Part shown: positions 46,638 to 59,282 of the stretch, one piece after another
Layout of the letters: every line of letters starts with the position of its first letter
Numbering within the stretch: position 1 is the stretch's first letter
NCBI GenBank assembly: GCA_016703525.1
Contig: JADJBW010000012.1
Location: 62,001 to 126,000 of the forward strand
Direction: 5' to 3'
DNA length: 64,000 bases
Source: Actinomycetota bacterium
GTDB lineage: Bacteria; Actinomycetota; Acidimicrobiia; Acidimicrobiales; Microtrichaceae
Notes under the pieces: generated by a model
The model's input: only the letters and a program-made list of their open reading frames with translations
Databases searched by the model: none
Told to the model about the DNA's origin: nothing
Program-made: the position numbers and the translations under genes

Positions 46638-48472
46638 CCGAAGAACTCCAAGCCGGTGTGCCCGAAAGTGTCGACAAGCACCGAGCGGTCGAGGTACCGG
46701 TTTCCTCGCTCGCAGCTTGTCTCGGCTACGAGGAGACACGCATGACAAGTAGCGCCGTGAAGCGCGCCCGTCGCCGAGTCGGGCACGTGATCGGCACAGA
46801 GGGGATCGGAGCTGCACAGCCCTGACCGCTCGAGCGCTCGGCGAAGAATCGGACCGAGTTCCGTCGACTTGCCGAGGTTCACGAGGCCACCGAGGGTCCC
46901 CTCGGCGTCGGGCGCTGAAGTGTAGAGCAAGATGCCTGCCATCGGCTCGGGCCCGTCACCCGGTGCTCGGCTGTAGATGCGCTCACTGATTGATGCCGAC
47001 GAATATCCGCATTCGATGGCGAGCTCGTTGATGAGCGCGTGGGAGAGGGAGTGGAGCAGGACGAACCTCTCGCCAGGCCAGCCTTCACCGGGATCAAGGT
47101 TGCGCGCCTGCCGGTAGTCGCGGTGAGCGCGCCGCAGGGCGACGAAGAGTGGGTTGTCGAATGCCTGTGACTCCCAGTCCTGAACCGCGGTCTCGTCGAA
47201 CCCGAGAAAGATCCCTTCGCCCCGGTTCTCCACCACCGGCACCCAGCTTGGCGAGCCTTTGGTCTCGAGACGGACGGTCGCGCCTTGATCGCCGGGTTCG
47301 CCAGCGCTGATTCGACTGAACCCGCACAGCGCTGTCACGACCCGAAGCCTGTGGGCAAGCGTGACACCTGCAAGTTTCCCCGCGAAATCAGGTGGTGCGG
47401 CGATGGGCTCGGCCTCGAAGTGCGGCGATGTCTGCCCCTTCGATCCGGTGGTGAGTGCGACCCATTCCGGGCCGTGAACGTCGGCACCGGGAACTCCCTT
47501 GGCACCGGCTCGCCGGGCTTCGATCGCGTCCCAGATTTCGTCCGCGTCATGCCCTGCGAAGGCCGACTTCAGTGTCCTGTTCGAGGTGAGCGCGTAGGTC
47601 AGGACCTCCTTGACTGGCATCTTCTCCAGTTCGGCCCAATGGTCATAGACGAGTTGGCCAAGCGAGCCTCCCCCGACGGGAAGCGAGAGCACCGACACGC
47701 TGCTGTTGAACCACAGGTTCGAGGCGCCGAGCACGAGCGAGCGGAGCTGTTCACCGCACGGCTCGGTTGCCAGGCCAATGTGGGGGTGGCGGCCACGACA
47801 CTGCGGCATGACCGTCTTCGCTACCGGGCCGAACGCCTTCGCGAGCGTCGATTTGGCCCCGCACGACAGGCATTTCACGAGAAGGTCGGTGGCACGACCA
47901 CCGGAGCCGATGTCATTCACCTGGAGGATCGGGTTCGGACAGGTCGCCACCCCGTCATGAGCGAAGCGGACCCAGGGAAAGTCGTCGAGGTGCCCGTTGG
48001 TGCAGCCGGCAACGAACCGAGCCGGGACCGCAGGCGGCGGCTTGCGGGCACGGTCGCAGTTCGGATGGACGTAACGGGTGCGGTCGGGTCGGTACATGTT
48101 CGTCTCGAGCTTCAAAGCGCCCGACGCAACAGGGAACAGCCGGTTGCAGGCAGTGCAACGCAGCCAGCGGGGGAAGATTGAAACGGGCACACCGACTCGC
48201 GCCCAGTCGTCGTACGGGTTGGGTGTTGATGGCTCCGCCGGCAGGGCGCGCAGCACCTCGACCTGGGCGCCGAGCCGAGTGCGTACAGCGTCGAGTAGGC
48301 GGTCTTCGGTGATGACCTCTTGGCGGGTCGTGTCCCACCGATCGAGGCCGCCAACCATGACGCTCAGGTTCGGAAGGTCGATCAGCGAGCCCACCCCGTA
48401 GGAGTGGATGGCCTGGCTGGGACGGATGGTCCCGACCCGCACCGGGCCGTCGTAGGTGCTCTTGGTACTCAC
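46634..48472 (-). CDS. drmB: DISARM protein DrmB (DUF1998)
   Basis: 612 residues from GTG at 48472, which overlaps the drmA stop (GTGA). The N-terminus VGTIRPSQAIHSYGVGSLID and the C-terminal DUF1998 block (ERFVLLHSLSHALINELAIE; GILLYTSAPDAEGTLGGLVN) are typical of DrmB. Cysteine pairs (CTACNRLF, CLSCGAK, CHACLLVAETSCERGN) probably bind zinc. DrmB forms a complex with the DrmA helicase that recognises incoming phage DNA. Confidence 0.9.
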   Translation of the reverse strand: MSTKSTYDGPVRVGTIRPSQAIHSYGVGSLIDLPNLSVMVGGLDRWDTTRQEVITEDRLLDAVRTRLGAQVEVLRALPAEPSTPNPYDDWARVGVPVSIFPRWLRCTACNRLFPVASGALKLETNMYRPDRTRYVHPNCDRARKPPPAVPARFVAGCTNGHLDDFPWVRFAHDGVATCPNPILQVNDIGSGGRATDLLVKCLSCGAKSTLAKAFGPVAKTVMPQCRGRHPHIGLATEPCGEQLRSLVLGASNLWFNSSVSVLSLPVGGGSLGQLVYDHWAELEKMPVKEVLTYALTSNRTLKSAFAGHDADEIWDAIEARRAGAKGVPGADVHGPEWVALTTGSKGQTSPHFEAEPIAAPPDFAGKLAGVTLAHRLRVVTALCGFSRISAGEPGDQGATVRLETKGSPSWVPVVENRGEGIFLGFDETAVQDWESQAFDNPLFVALRRAHRDYRQARNLDPGEGWPGERFVLLHSLSHALINELAIECGYSSASISERIYSRAPGDGPEPMAGILLYTSAPDAEGTLGGLVNLGKSTELGPILRRALERSGLCSSDPLCADHVPDSATGALHGATCHACLLVAETSCERGNRYLDRSVLVDTFGHTGLEFFG

Positions 48473-51400
48473 GGGGCATCCTCGTCGATGATCACGTCGC
48501 CGTCAGCAGCGTCGGCGTCCTCGGCGGCGAGGGGCGTCTCCTCGTCGGACTCTTCGGTTGGCGGGTCGGGGTACTCGGCGGTCGGGTCGTCAGACGGGTC
48601 GTCTTCGCGGAGCAGGAGGTTGGCGCCGACCTCGACCTCGCGCAGCGAGTTGGGGACGGTGAACTCGGTCCAGGGTCCCGAGTCGGGCGACTGCAGCAGG
48701 TCGATCGCATCGCCCCGACCTCGGGAGTACGTGAGGGTGACGCCCGGGGCCTTCTGTTGCTTCGACCACTTGTCACGACGGGTCGCCACGAGCTGATCGA
48801 CCTCGGCAGCGGCCGCAGGGTTGGCGACCAGGTCAGCGCGACGGCGCAGCGCGCAGCAGCGATCGAGCTGGAAGGCCGGTTGGTTGACCGGCACGGTCTG
48901 GGCTGCGCCCTTGGGGTTCCACGCAGCGTTCGTGTGGCGAGCCTCAGCCACCATCAGCGCAGGAGTCCCCGGTCGAGGGCTCGACGGGCGAATGGGGTGA
49001 CCGAGAGGGCTTCGACCTGTCGGTAGTAGGTCTGGTGGTAGTGATCGAAGGTCTCGTAGTGCGAGAGGTCTCGGGGCCGTGCCCAGTTATAGAGCGTGAT
49101 GACCAGGCCGGGGCCGGCGGTGTCACGCCCGACTCGACTGGTGGCCTGGATATACTCGGCTGTGGTCTTGGGTTGACCCGAGCAGATCATCAAGCCAAGG
49201 CGGGGGACGTCGACGCCGACCGAGATCATGTTGGTGGCCAGCACGACGTCGACCGGGTAACGGTTCTTCTCCGGTTTGGTGCCGGTGAAGCGCACCCCGA
49301 GTTGGTCGAGGGTCGAGGGGATCTCACTTGAACTGATCCGCGAGGTCAGTTCCGACTCCTCGTTCACGTAGCGGGGGGCGAGACCCCGACGGTCGGTACG
49401 GCGGAGGCGGTTCGACACGTCGTCATCGAGCATGCGCCGCATCCCGCCCAGCTCACGCAAGGCGTTGAAGTAGCCGACGGTGGTCATCCACGGGTCTGCG
49501 GCCGCTCCGTGCTTCTCGTAGAGAACCTGCGAGGCCGCCATCATCGTCGTACACGCGAGTGGCGACGGACTTGAACCGCTGGCCCATCCCGCACACCCCC
49601 AGCTACAGGCGACCGGGCGTCTCATCGAGCGGGCGTTCCACGGCGAAGAATGAGTCGCCCGCGTCGAGGACCTGCGGCGGAAACACCGCGAGTCGCCGGC
49701 AGAACAGGTTGTATGTCTGGTGCTCGGCCCGGCGGATCGTTGCCGTCGAGGCCACCACCTTGGGACGCGACGGCTTGCCATCGACGGTCCACGAGGCGAT
49801 CTCGTCGATCGCCGTCTCGTACAACCCGAACAACGAGCCAAGCGGGCCGGCGATCAGGTGAAGCTCGTCCTGGATGATCAGGTCTGGTGGACGGCGTGGC
49901 AGGCAGTCGACGGTGGTGGCGGCGTCGAGGTCGCCCGCCTTGGCGTGCTTGTCTGCCTCCTTGTGGTCACCGACGACATCGAGGTCGGCGGTGCGGAAGC
50001 CATGGCGGGAGCATTTGCGGGTCACGCGCCCGAACAGTGCGCTCGTCGCTCCCTGCCACGGGAGCTGGGCGAACTTGTCCGCCGTGGCGATCACCAAATC
50101 GGGTAGGAGCCGGTAGATCTCCTCGTCGACGCTAACGACCGGGATGCCCTCGCCGCCGGAGCGTTTCGCCGTGAACGGACAGCGGCCCTTCGAATCACCG
50201 CACGTGATCAGCGTTCGCCAGCTGCTTGTGCGAGGTGGCGTCGCTGCGGGGTCGGAGCTCCTCGCCACACCACGGGCATGCGACCAACGAAGTGGGACCG
50301 GCGCCCTTGGCCCAGCCGGTGTTGCGCAGGTCATCGAGATCCTTGGCCGCGTCCTGGGTCTTGTTGGCGCTGACCGAGCCCCCCACCCACATACCGATCC
50401 GGAATGGGGTCTCGCCCCACCGTTCGTCACCGGCGGCAAGGAGGTCGCGGCGGCGGACCTCACATGCGCAGATGAGCGTGGCAGCGCGCTGGAACTGCTG
50501 GGAGGTCAACAAGCGCAGGGTGTAACGCATCAGCACACCGACGCCGCCTCGCCCGAGTGGCCGGCGACATCACCCTGGAGGCGGCGGATCGCAAGGGTGA
50601 ACGCCGTCAAACCGAGGTACGCCTCGGTCTTGCCACCACCGGTCGGGAAGAACAACAGATCGGCAGTGCCGGTATCGAGCTGGCGTTCCGCATGAGTGGG
50701 ATCAGCCAGAGACGGGAGGTTGACGAGAACGAACGCGATCTGGAACGGCCGCCAAGACCAATTCGGCTTAGACGCGATCAGAGCCTCGGCATCGACCAGG
50801 TTCAGCGTCGGATCATCACGGCGAGCCAGGCCGACAAGCGTGTGGACTCGCTGCTGCCACATCGTGTGGTTAGCGAACGCGAACGCCTCAGCCGCCACCG
50901 GATCAGAAGCCAGCAGCTCGATGCCAACCCGAAGGCGTCCGGCGATGCCGCGAGCGGTGTCAACCGCTGCCAGCGCCGCCTCGGCCTCTTCACCGCTGAA
51001 TCCAGCAACGCGGTCTTCCTGCCGACCGAGCCACCGGTCATAGGCATCTGCGAGCGGACGAAGCGCGGCAGTAGCCGCCGGCCCGTCGAGCTTCGACAGC
51101 GCCTCCATGTCGAACGCGACGCGGCCCATCAGCTCGCGCTCGATGGCGTCGAGCGCAGTGTCATCGGGGCCAGGGGCCTCGACCTTAGCGACCTCCGAGC
51201 GCGGGATCACCGCCGTCCGCACCGCGGTGGCCCGATGCGGATCATCAAGCGCTGGATCAGCGTGCACTGCGATGCCGTGGCCGACCGCGAACTCGACCTT
51301 CTCCCGGTAGAGCAAGTCCAGGTGCCGTAACTCTGAATCGCCGTGGCTGACCCGTTGGGCAGGAGCGAGTTGGCGGCCGACGAACACCGCCGAACGGTCA

Positions 51401-52014
51401 GCGGCAGCCGCTGACAGTTCGATCTGGAACAGCCACCGCTCATCGATATTGGTCGCCGTCGGCATCTGCTCGTTGACCAGGAACAACGTGATCAACCAAC
51501 AGTTCGGCGTCGCCCGACAACGCCCACGGATCACGACCTCCGGTTGCAAAGGGTCCGGCACGAGCGGCCCGATGTCGCCCTCCACCAGCGGCACCGCGAC
51601 TTGGCCGCCGGCCGGATGGCGCTGCCAGAGCCTCTCGACCGCACCCGTTGCCGTCGGATCAGGGTTGTCGATCTTCTCGTAACGACCCCACGAGGCCGAC
51701 ACCTCCAGCGACGAGCACGACGGGTCCACCGCGCCCGTGAGCCCGACCGACGATGGGAACAGCACGACCTTCGACGGTCGATCATCTGGACCAGGCGCAC
51801 CGCCCTCGTCTCCGTCTTGCAGGTCGTCGCCGTCGCTACGGCTCGGATCCACAATCGTGCCCATCGGGGCCAACATCCCGACCAAGTACCACTCCCGGAC
51901 CGGGCTACGAACACCCGGCAACTGCTCATGCGGGTCCGACGGACCCAGGAGGTCGGTGAGGACGAGGCGTTCAAGCTCGGCCCGCAGGTCTGCAGGACTC
52001 GGCGTCGTGCTCAC
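48469..52014 (-). pseudogene. drmA: DISARM helicase DrmA, several frame breaks and one stop codon
   Basis: Starts at GTG 52014 (MSTTPSPADLRAELERLVLT) with GGAGA upstream and ends at 48469, about 1,180 residues. The N-terminal 490 residues are intact and end with Walker A FFPTGGGKTEAYLGL. The rest is spread over frames: breaks near 50535 (one G missing), 50210, 49549 (two bases missing) and 48965, and a TAG at 49603-49605 where Tyr is expected. The DELH box reads LIIQDELHLIAGP, and the second helicase domain includes ATNMISVGVDVPRLGLMIC and QATSRVGRD. DrmA is the SF2 helicase that, with DrmB, loads on foreign DNA. Confidence 0.85.
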
Positions 52015-55000
52015 AACAATGTCTCCTGTGACGGGTTCGCAGGCTTCGCTGACCGCTTCGCCGCCGTTGCTTTCGCCATCTTGTCGTGCAGCCGGCGGGC
52101 GACCTCAACCGCGTAGCGTTCGGTGGTTCAACTCCAGCAGGCGATCGAGAGTTCGTCCTTGGCGTCGGGAGAGACCGTGAACCGCATCCCCTGTGGCGTC
52201 TCCCAGTGGTCGTGATCGAGTTCAAGGTCACCCCAGCCGTACGCATCCCGAACTACCTGGTCAAGTTCAGCGTGTAATTCCCGGAGCCTGACGATGTCGT
52301 GTTCTTGGTCGTCGGCAGTGTGGACTCGGTTGTAAGTCTTGGTGAGTCCAAGCTGCGCTCGACTCATCAGGTCGCCTCGATAAGCGTCAAGTTTCCGGGC
52401 TGACGATTTCCACTTCGGCGGACGGTGACTTTGGCTGGGGGAAGGTGTTGAATACATCGGACGGGGAATAGCTCGGGTCTGTCCGCAGGGAGGCCGCATA
52501 AGTGACCGCCCACCACCAATGAAATCCGCTTGAAAGCACGCCAAAGTGGTGATCATCGTCATATGCCATGACAATCACTTTCTGCATGAATATCTGATTC
52601 GTCGTCACAAACATCGGCTGGACGGTCTTGCTCACTTCAGCGATAGCAAGCGTGCGATCCAGGCCCTTGATTGAGGCGTACAGACGCCCAGCCTGGTGTT
52701 CGTGCGTCCACCAACGATCCCGAAGGGAGGGAGTCTTCAGTCGCTGCCTCTCTGGCTTGACGCGTTCTTCCAGGATTCTGAATGGTTCGACGAACTGACG
52801 GGCACTGCTCTCATCCAGACTTCCGAAGTCGATCACGTACCTCGACGCCGTTCCGGAGGGCGACGTATTAAGATCACGGCCGCTAAGGAATGGCCGAACT
52901 ACCTGATGGTTCTTTGGATCGGCCGCGAGGACGTTCATAGCCTCGGTTGCAGACAGCACAAACCCCTCGCCTCGAGGCTTTGATCCGATGTGAGCGAGCG
53001 ACCAGTTCTCGGCTAGTTCGAATGGGTTACCGACGGCGCGCGTTCCCTTGCGCAGGAGGGTCGAGATCGATCCGACCTCCAGACCATCCAAAAAGAACCT
53101 GTTGCCCCATTCGCCCTCCCAGAGCCACAGAACGACTACCGAAACGGCAGCCCCATCACCGGGCCACGATGCCGCCGTTTTGGCTCGAGTGAGCACCCAT
53201 GACCTCTCTACCAGGCGATCTAGTCCGATCTCGCGAGATGCGGTCTGGGCGACCGTGTTCGTGGTCAACAGTCCAAGGGATCGGGCGAGAACCGCTGCCC
53301 TTAGCACGAAGAACGCCGCCAGGTCGGCCTTGCCGCGTTCTCCCCACCAAGGCGGGGTGACGAGGTAGTCGCGGTATTGGGCACCGTTCGCTGCGCTCGT
53401 CTGGGTAGAGCCAGCGTATGGGGGGTTGCCTACGACGGCATCAAATCCGGACCGGCCGTCCTCAAGGAATACCTCGGGAAATGCCAACGGCCAATGGAGG
53501 CATCGCCGATCCGACGGCGATGGGATCTCATCGGGAAGGTCCGTACGTAGCCATCCAGTGGACACCCCACGCAATACCTCGAGCGCAGCGGCACGTTCGA
53601 TCTCGGCGTGGTCGTCATCGAGGATCGTGCGGATCCGCTCCATCTGAGGGTCGAGACGCAGTTCGAACGAGCTGCCAGCCTTGCCGGCTGTGCTCAGCGC
53701 CGCACCCACAACGGCATCAGCGACGACGGTGAGTTCGGCGAGCCTTACTCGCAGCTCATCATGAAGTCGTTGCTTCTCGGTGGCATCGCGGATGTTGACG
53801 ACCGACAGATTTTGAAGCCGGCGGGCGAGTTCGACGGCATCCTTGAGGCGCAGGTCAATCGCAACGGACTCGAAGCCTCGCTTTCCCTTCCGTTCGGACG
53901 GGTCGAGGTGGAGCCACCGGAGCTGTTCCATGTCGGTGACGCCAAGCAGAGCGTCGCCGACCTGAATGGCGTGGTCCAAGAAGGTGAACGGCCGCTCCCA
54001 GGCCATGGTGGTAAGCCAGAGTGAAAGCTTGGCCATTTCGGCGGCGACGGGGTTCTTGTCGACGCCGTACAGGCAGTGGTCGACGATCTCGCGGCGGGCG
54101 AGGACGACCTGCTCCTCAGGAGAGGCTTGGGCTAGATCGGCGAGGCGGCTAGCGAAAGAACCCGCTCCAGGCCCGTGCGCGAGGACGGATTCGACGAGTC
54201 GGTCAGCAAGGTAGCGGCCGGCGGCGGTGAGAATCGCTCCGGACCCGACCGCTGGGTCGCACACGCGCAGCCCGAGGATCTCCGCAGGGAGACGAAGCTT
54301 CCACTTGGAAGGGTCGTCTTCGTTCTGCGGACCTGACCCGTACACCAGCGGCTCGAGCGCGTATTGGACAACCTCTTCGGCGAGGGCCTTGGTGGTGTAT
54401 TGCGCGCCCATGTTGCGTCGGGTGGAGGTCTGAGTAACGAACAGCGATCCCGGGAGCAGCACGACGGGCAGCCCCCGCAAGTCGGCTCGGATGAGACCCC
54501 AGAAGGGAAGCACAGTCGCCACGATGTCGTCGTCGTGGCCGCATGCGACTCGGAGTCGGGCCAAGTCAACGCCGGACGGGTGCGTGTCCAGCAGCTGGTA
54601 CAGCGCCGTTGCCTTCTTGTTGCAGCGGGTCTTGTCCGAGAGCCACTCGCAAAGGGTGTCGGGTCCGTCTGCGAAATGGGTTTCCAGTTCGGTGATCGTG
54701 ATCTCGGGTTCGTTGCCTTCTGGGCCGACGAGCCCGATCGCCAACACATCGACGGGGGCGCAGCCGTGGTCGAGGAGGCCTTCGTAGCAGTGGCCGATCT
54801 GTTCGACGTCGAGAGCCTTGTAGCTCACCCGTTGGGCGACCTTGGTCCGTCCGGACTTCACCTCGACGGTGAGGAGGGCGTCGAGGATGGCCAGCACAGT
54901 GCGATCATCGATGGCAACTGGTCGCTCCGGTCCTGTCGCTGCGTCGGGGGCGGGTCCGAGGTCAATGTCATTGACCACGAGGTGATCAGGGGCGCGGCGA

Positions 55001-56151
55001 CCCTCGAGGAACGGGAAGCGGTCAGGGTCGAAGAGGCTGCCGCCATAGGCGGGGAGAGTCAGCCGGTTGTGGTTGACGCCGCCATGGACGGCCCGGAATG
55101 TCGCCAGGAGGCGGTGCCATGCGGTCGACCGACGTTCGAGTGCGTCCTCGCCGTCACGGGCTGAGCTCGTCCGCAGGTCGTCTCGCAGGGTGAGCACGGA
55201 GTAGGACTCGGCCCACAGGGGGTCCTCGGCCGGCAGCAGGCGCCGTTCCTCGGCGAAGAGGAGGAACACGAGCCGCATGAGCACTGTCACCGCCGACTCG
55301 TAAACCTCCGTCGAGGCAACGTCATTGAGCACCTTGCCACTCGAGGCCACGTCGTCTCGGGAGATGGCGGCAACCAGCAGTTCGACCGAGCGTCGCACCG
55401 AGGAGCCCAGACCCTTGGTGACCTCGGCCTCGGCGTTGGCGGCTCGTTCGAAGAGCCTCTCGAGGGTCTCGTCATTGGCGACCGCGAAGAACCGACGGGC
55501 ACCGAGCAGCGCCACGAACCCGGACTGGAGGATGCGTTCGTCAGCCAGGTCACCGACGCGCCACCGACATGAAGCGGCCGGGGCGCCCCGGGGGGCCCAG
55601 ACTAGGGACCACTGGTCGTCGTCGGTGACCAGGGCCAGCGATATTCCACTTTCGCGGCACCATGTCTCGGCCCGTTGGATCGGGCTGGCCGGCCACGTGT
55701 CCCCCGACACGGTGACGTCGGTTCGCCGATCGAGGCGGGTGCCGAGCGGCCACACGAACACTCCGAGTCGGGTCTGGTTGGCGTGGTCGACGTCGAGGAG
55801 CGCCAGGTCGGGGCGGAGCTGCACCCCGTGTTCAGGTGAGCGCACCGACGCGGAGGCCGGAATCGCCTGGCCGTCGACCAGCTGGTCTCCCCAGTCCAAT
55901 GCGGTGTCGAGCAACCATGTCCGCAGCACAACCCGATCGGTCCCACCGTCGTTCAGATCCGCGACCTGCGCACGAAGCTCAGTGCGTTGGTCGGCGGGCA
56001 TCGGTTCGAAGCCGTGAGGGAAGACCGCCGTGAGCTCAGTCGTCGTGAGGAAGGCACCATCGGGGTCGACGAGGGTCAACCAGTCCTGGATGGCCGCCTT
56101 CGGGTTAGCCTGTGGGCCGCGTCGCAGCGGTGCCGTGCGTGGTCCAGCCAT
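52011..56151 (-). CDS. drmMI: DISARM adenine methyltransferase DrmMI, C-terminal frame breaks
   Basis: Starts ATG at 56151 (MAGPRTAPLRRGPQANPKAA), sharing its A with the drmD stop (TGATG). An intact frame of about 1,250 residues runs to 52387; the last 125 residues continue in other frames to a TGA at 52011 that overlaps the drmA GTG. Breaks are near 52390 (two A missing), 52145 (one base) and 52122 (one extra C). Motif I DPAVGSGAIL is at about residue 635 and the catalytic NPPY at about 908, giving N6-adenine methylation. It marks host DNA so that DISARM spares it. This methylase class defines class 1 DISARM. Confidence 0.85.
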
Positions 56152-59100
56152 CAGTTCGCCTCCGGAATCAGGAGCGTGACGGCGGCGGGGAAGATGTGGC
56201 ACTCGGGATCGGTAAATCGGCGGCGAACCGCCGCGACCTCCCGAACGATCTCCTCGGGGATCTCTTCGAGGCGGCGGCGCAGCGCATCGAGGTCTCGTTG
56301 GGACTGTTCGCGCTCGGGTTCTGTGAAGAAGCTGAGCTGTTCGGAGCGGTCGGCAGCCAGCTTGTCGAGGTCGTTGGTGATCTGGCGCTGGAGATCGGTG
56401 AGCACAGCGCGAACGGCCTCGGCCTCAGGTCGGCCCGCTCTGACAGCTCTCGCTGCTTCGATTCCTGCACGGTCTCGGACCGGCGATCGAGCGCTTTGGC
56501 CAGGCTGGGTTCGACCACGGTGTCCCACCAGCGGATCGCCTCCGCGATCGCCGAGGTGTCAGCGGGCGTGTCGCCCGCGGCCTCGAGGAGGGTGTCGAGG
56601 TCGCGGAGGGTGTCGATGCGGGCGAAGCGGCCACTGCGAACTCGCCCGCCGGCTACCACCAGTTCCTCGTGGAGTCGATGGCCATCTGCCCCGGTGATGA
56701 CGAGACGTGCGTGGCAAATCACCCCGACATCGCCGACCCCGAGCACCTCGGGAACAGCCCGCACGGTTCGTGCGGTGGCCCGGGAGAGGTTCTGCTTCCG
56801 CCCGGTGGCCCACACCTCGGCCTCAGCAACCGCAGGGACTGGGTGACGAGACGGTGTCCGAGGTGGCAGAACACCACGTCGTCGCGTCCCGCCGCGAGCT
56901 CGGTATCGAAGGTGAACGGCAGCTCGTCGCCCGAAAGTCGATCGGTCATGCCCTCAGAGGTTCGCTGCCATGACCCGCCCAGCGGTGGGAGCCGGAACTC
57001 GCCATCGACGGCCGTGCGGGTGAGCGAGGGCTGGTTGGCGACGTCGAGTGCGGTGGCGACGACCCGCTCGACCCGCTCGGGGGTGAGGGCGAGTTCGTCG
57101 ATGGATTCCTGGAGGCGGTCGTGGCAGCGGGCCAGGCCCTCGCGGAGCTTGCGCTCGACCTGGAGCACCTTCGTGGCGGGTTTACTGCGGGCGCGGTCGA
57201 TGGCGTCGTCGTCGATGCTGGATCGCTTGCCGAGCATGGCGTCACCGACCTGGTCGGCGAGCACGGACCCGACCGAGCCAAGGTCATCCCGGATTTGTTC
57301 GACCTTGTAGGCAACCCGGGAGAGGAACCCGAGCTCTGTAGCGAACCCCGACCGATCCTCTTCCCAGCCTTCGGGGACGAAGTGGCGGATCTCCACGTAT
57401 GGATGCGGTTGTCCGTGGCGGTCGACGCGGCCGTTGCGCTGCTCCAGCCGCGACGGGTTCCACGGGATCTCCCAGTGGAGCATCCGCCAGCAGTGGCGCT
57501 GGAGGTCGATGCCCTCCGACGCGGCATCGGTGGCCACGAGGATCCGCACCGGCGAGCGGGACGGGTTGGCCTGGAACTCGGCCTTGGTGCGCTCGCGGTC
57601 GTCGGTGTCCATGCCGCCGTACAGGGTGGCGATCCGTGAACCGTTGTCGCCGCCGAAGCCGTTGGTGAGCAGGAGATCGATTAGCCACTTCTGGGTGTCT
57701 CGGTACTCGGTGAAGATGATGACCCGCTCGTCGGTCCACCCGCCGTCGGAGGTGCGACACGCCTCCATGAGCCACGCCAACATCGCGGTGGCCCGGGCAT
57801 CGGGACGATGCGCGCTCCTCCACCCAACCACTGAGCCGGTTCAGAGATCCCGATCCTCAGCGGTGAGCGGGGCCTGGCCTCGGGCCGCGGTAGCGAGCGC
57901 CTCGGCGGCCACCTCGCCCGTCTCGTCATCGCCCGCTTCGTCGTCGCTACGGTCCCATGCCGCTTGCATCTGGGCGTCGCTGGCCGGCGCCCGTATGGAC
58001 TCGCGCTTGTCCAGGGTGATCCGGTGCTGAGCCAGCGTGTTCGCAAACGCTGCCGGCGACGACAGGAGGCGCTTCTTCAACAGCAACGTCACGAAGTCGG
58101 CCGCCGACCGCTTCGATCCCCTCGAGTGCTGACCGCGGCGCGACTCGGCGTAGCGCTCCAGCAGCTCGTGAGCCATGCGCTCGTCCTCGGGATAGTTGAC
58201 CGGCATCGCTTCCACTCGCCGGTCAGCAAAGCGCGGCGACCCGTCCGGGTTGGGTGGCAATGCCTCGCGAAGATCGCGCTTGAGCCGACGGACCAGGACC
58301 CTGGCCAACTGTTCCGGGTTGGGATCCACCCCACGGGCGAACCGCTGCGGGTCAAGCAGCTCCAGCAGCGCGGTGAAGCTCTCCTTGTAGCCGTTGTGCG
58401 GTGTCGCCGAGAGGAACAGGCGGTGCTCGCAGTGCGGGGCCAGGCGTTGGATGGCCTTCGTTCGCAGCGAGTCGATCGCGTACTTCCCGCGGCCTGACGG
58501 CGCAGCGGAGTGCACCTCGTCCACGATCAGCAGATCGAACCGGCGAGGAGCACGACGATGATCGACGCCGGAGAGAACCTCGTCGAGCAGCGACTGTGCC
58601 CGACGGTCCTTCAACCAGTCAATCGACACGATCAGCCGAGGGAACGACGTGAATACGTTGGTACCGACACCACGATCCCGGCGGAGCTGACGAACCGCGT
58701 CGGTGTTCACGATGCGGAACTCAAGGCCGAACCGGTCCCGCATCTCCTCCTGCCACTTCACACATAGGCCAGCCGGACATACAACGACCACCGTTCGTGC
58801 CCGATGCCGCAACATCAGTTCCTGTACGACGAGCCCCGCCTCGATCGTCTTGCCCAAGCCGACGTCGTCGGCGATCAGCAAGTTGGCCCGAGGCATCCGC
58901 ACCGCCCGAACCACCGGGTCGAGCTGGTAGTCCTCGATCGTGATCCCTGACCGGAACGGTGCTTGCAGCGCTCGTGAGTCGGCAGTGGCAACTGCGCCCC
59001 ATCGGACGGCATCCAAAAAGGCGTCGAGACGCTCAGGAGCGTCCAACCGACCGAGATCGGGACGCGGGAGCTCCTGGTGTGCGGGATGACCTGAGCGCCA

Positions 59101-59282
59101 GACTCAATCTCCCAGATCACCGCCAGCTCGTCGCCAAAACCATCGTCCTCCAACGAGGACATGCGAACGAGATGCTGAGGCCGGGTGCCCGAGATCGCAT
59201 CCGCCGGCAAGGACGACGGCGTGACCTCATTGACCGCCCAGATGCGGTCGCGACAACGCACCACCTGGCCGAGTTCCGGCAC
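56151..59282 (-). pseudogene. drmD: DISARM SNF2-like helicase DrmD, several frame breaks
   Basis: I start at GTG 59282 (PELGQVVRCRDRIWAVNEV); TTG 59324 is an alternative. Breaks lie near 59077 (one C missing), 57844 (one C), 57810 (two C), 56821 and 56423 (one G of GGG each on the coding strand). Joined, it is about 1,045 residues. The helicase core is clear: ANLLIADDVGLGKTIEAGLV, the DEVH box LLIVDEVHSAAP, FLSATPHNGYKE, VIIFTEYRDTQKW and EQRNGRVDRHGQ. DrmD is the SNF2-type helicase of class 1 DISARM. It is the first gene of the operon. Confidence 0.85.

Noticed and set aside
52128..52574. Separate small gene between drmMI and drmA
   Set aside because: Its sequence (DAYRGDLMSRAQLGLTKTYN and onward) is the displaced C-terminal part of drmMI, moved to another frame by indels near 52390 and 52145.
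45891..59282. BREX or type I/III restriction-modification system
   Set aside because: No PglZ, BrxC, HsdS or Res/Mod pair; the order SNF2 helicase, large adenine methylase, DrmA-type helicase, DUF1998 protein and PLD protein is specifically class 1 DISARM.
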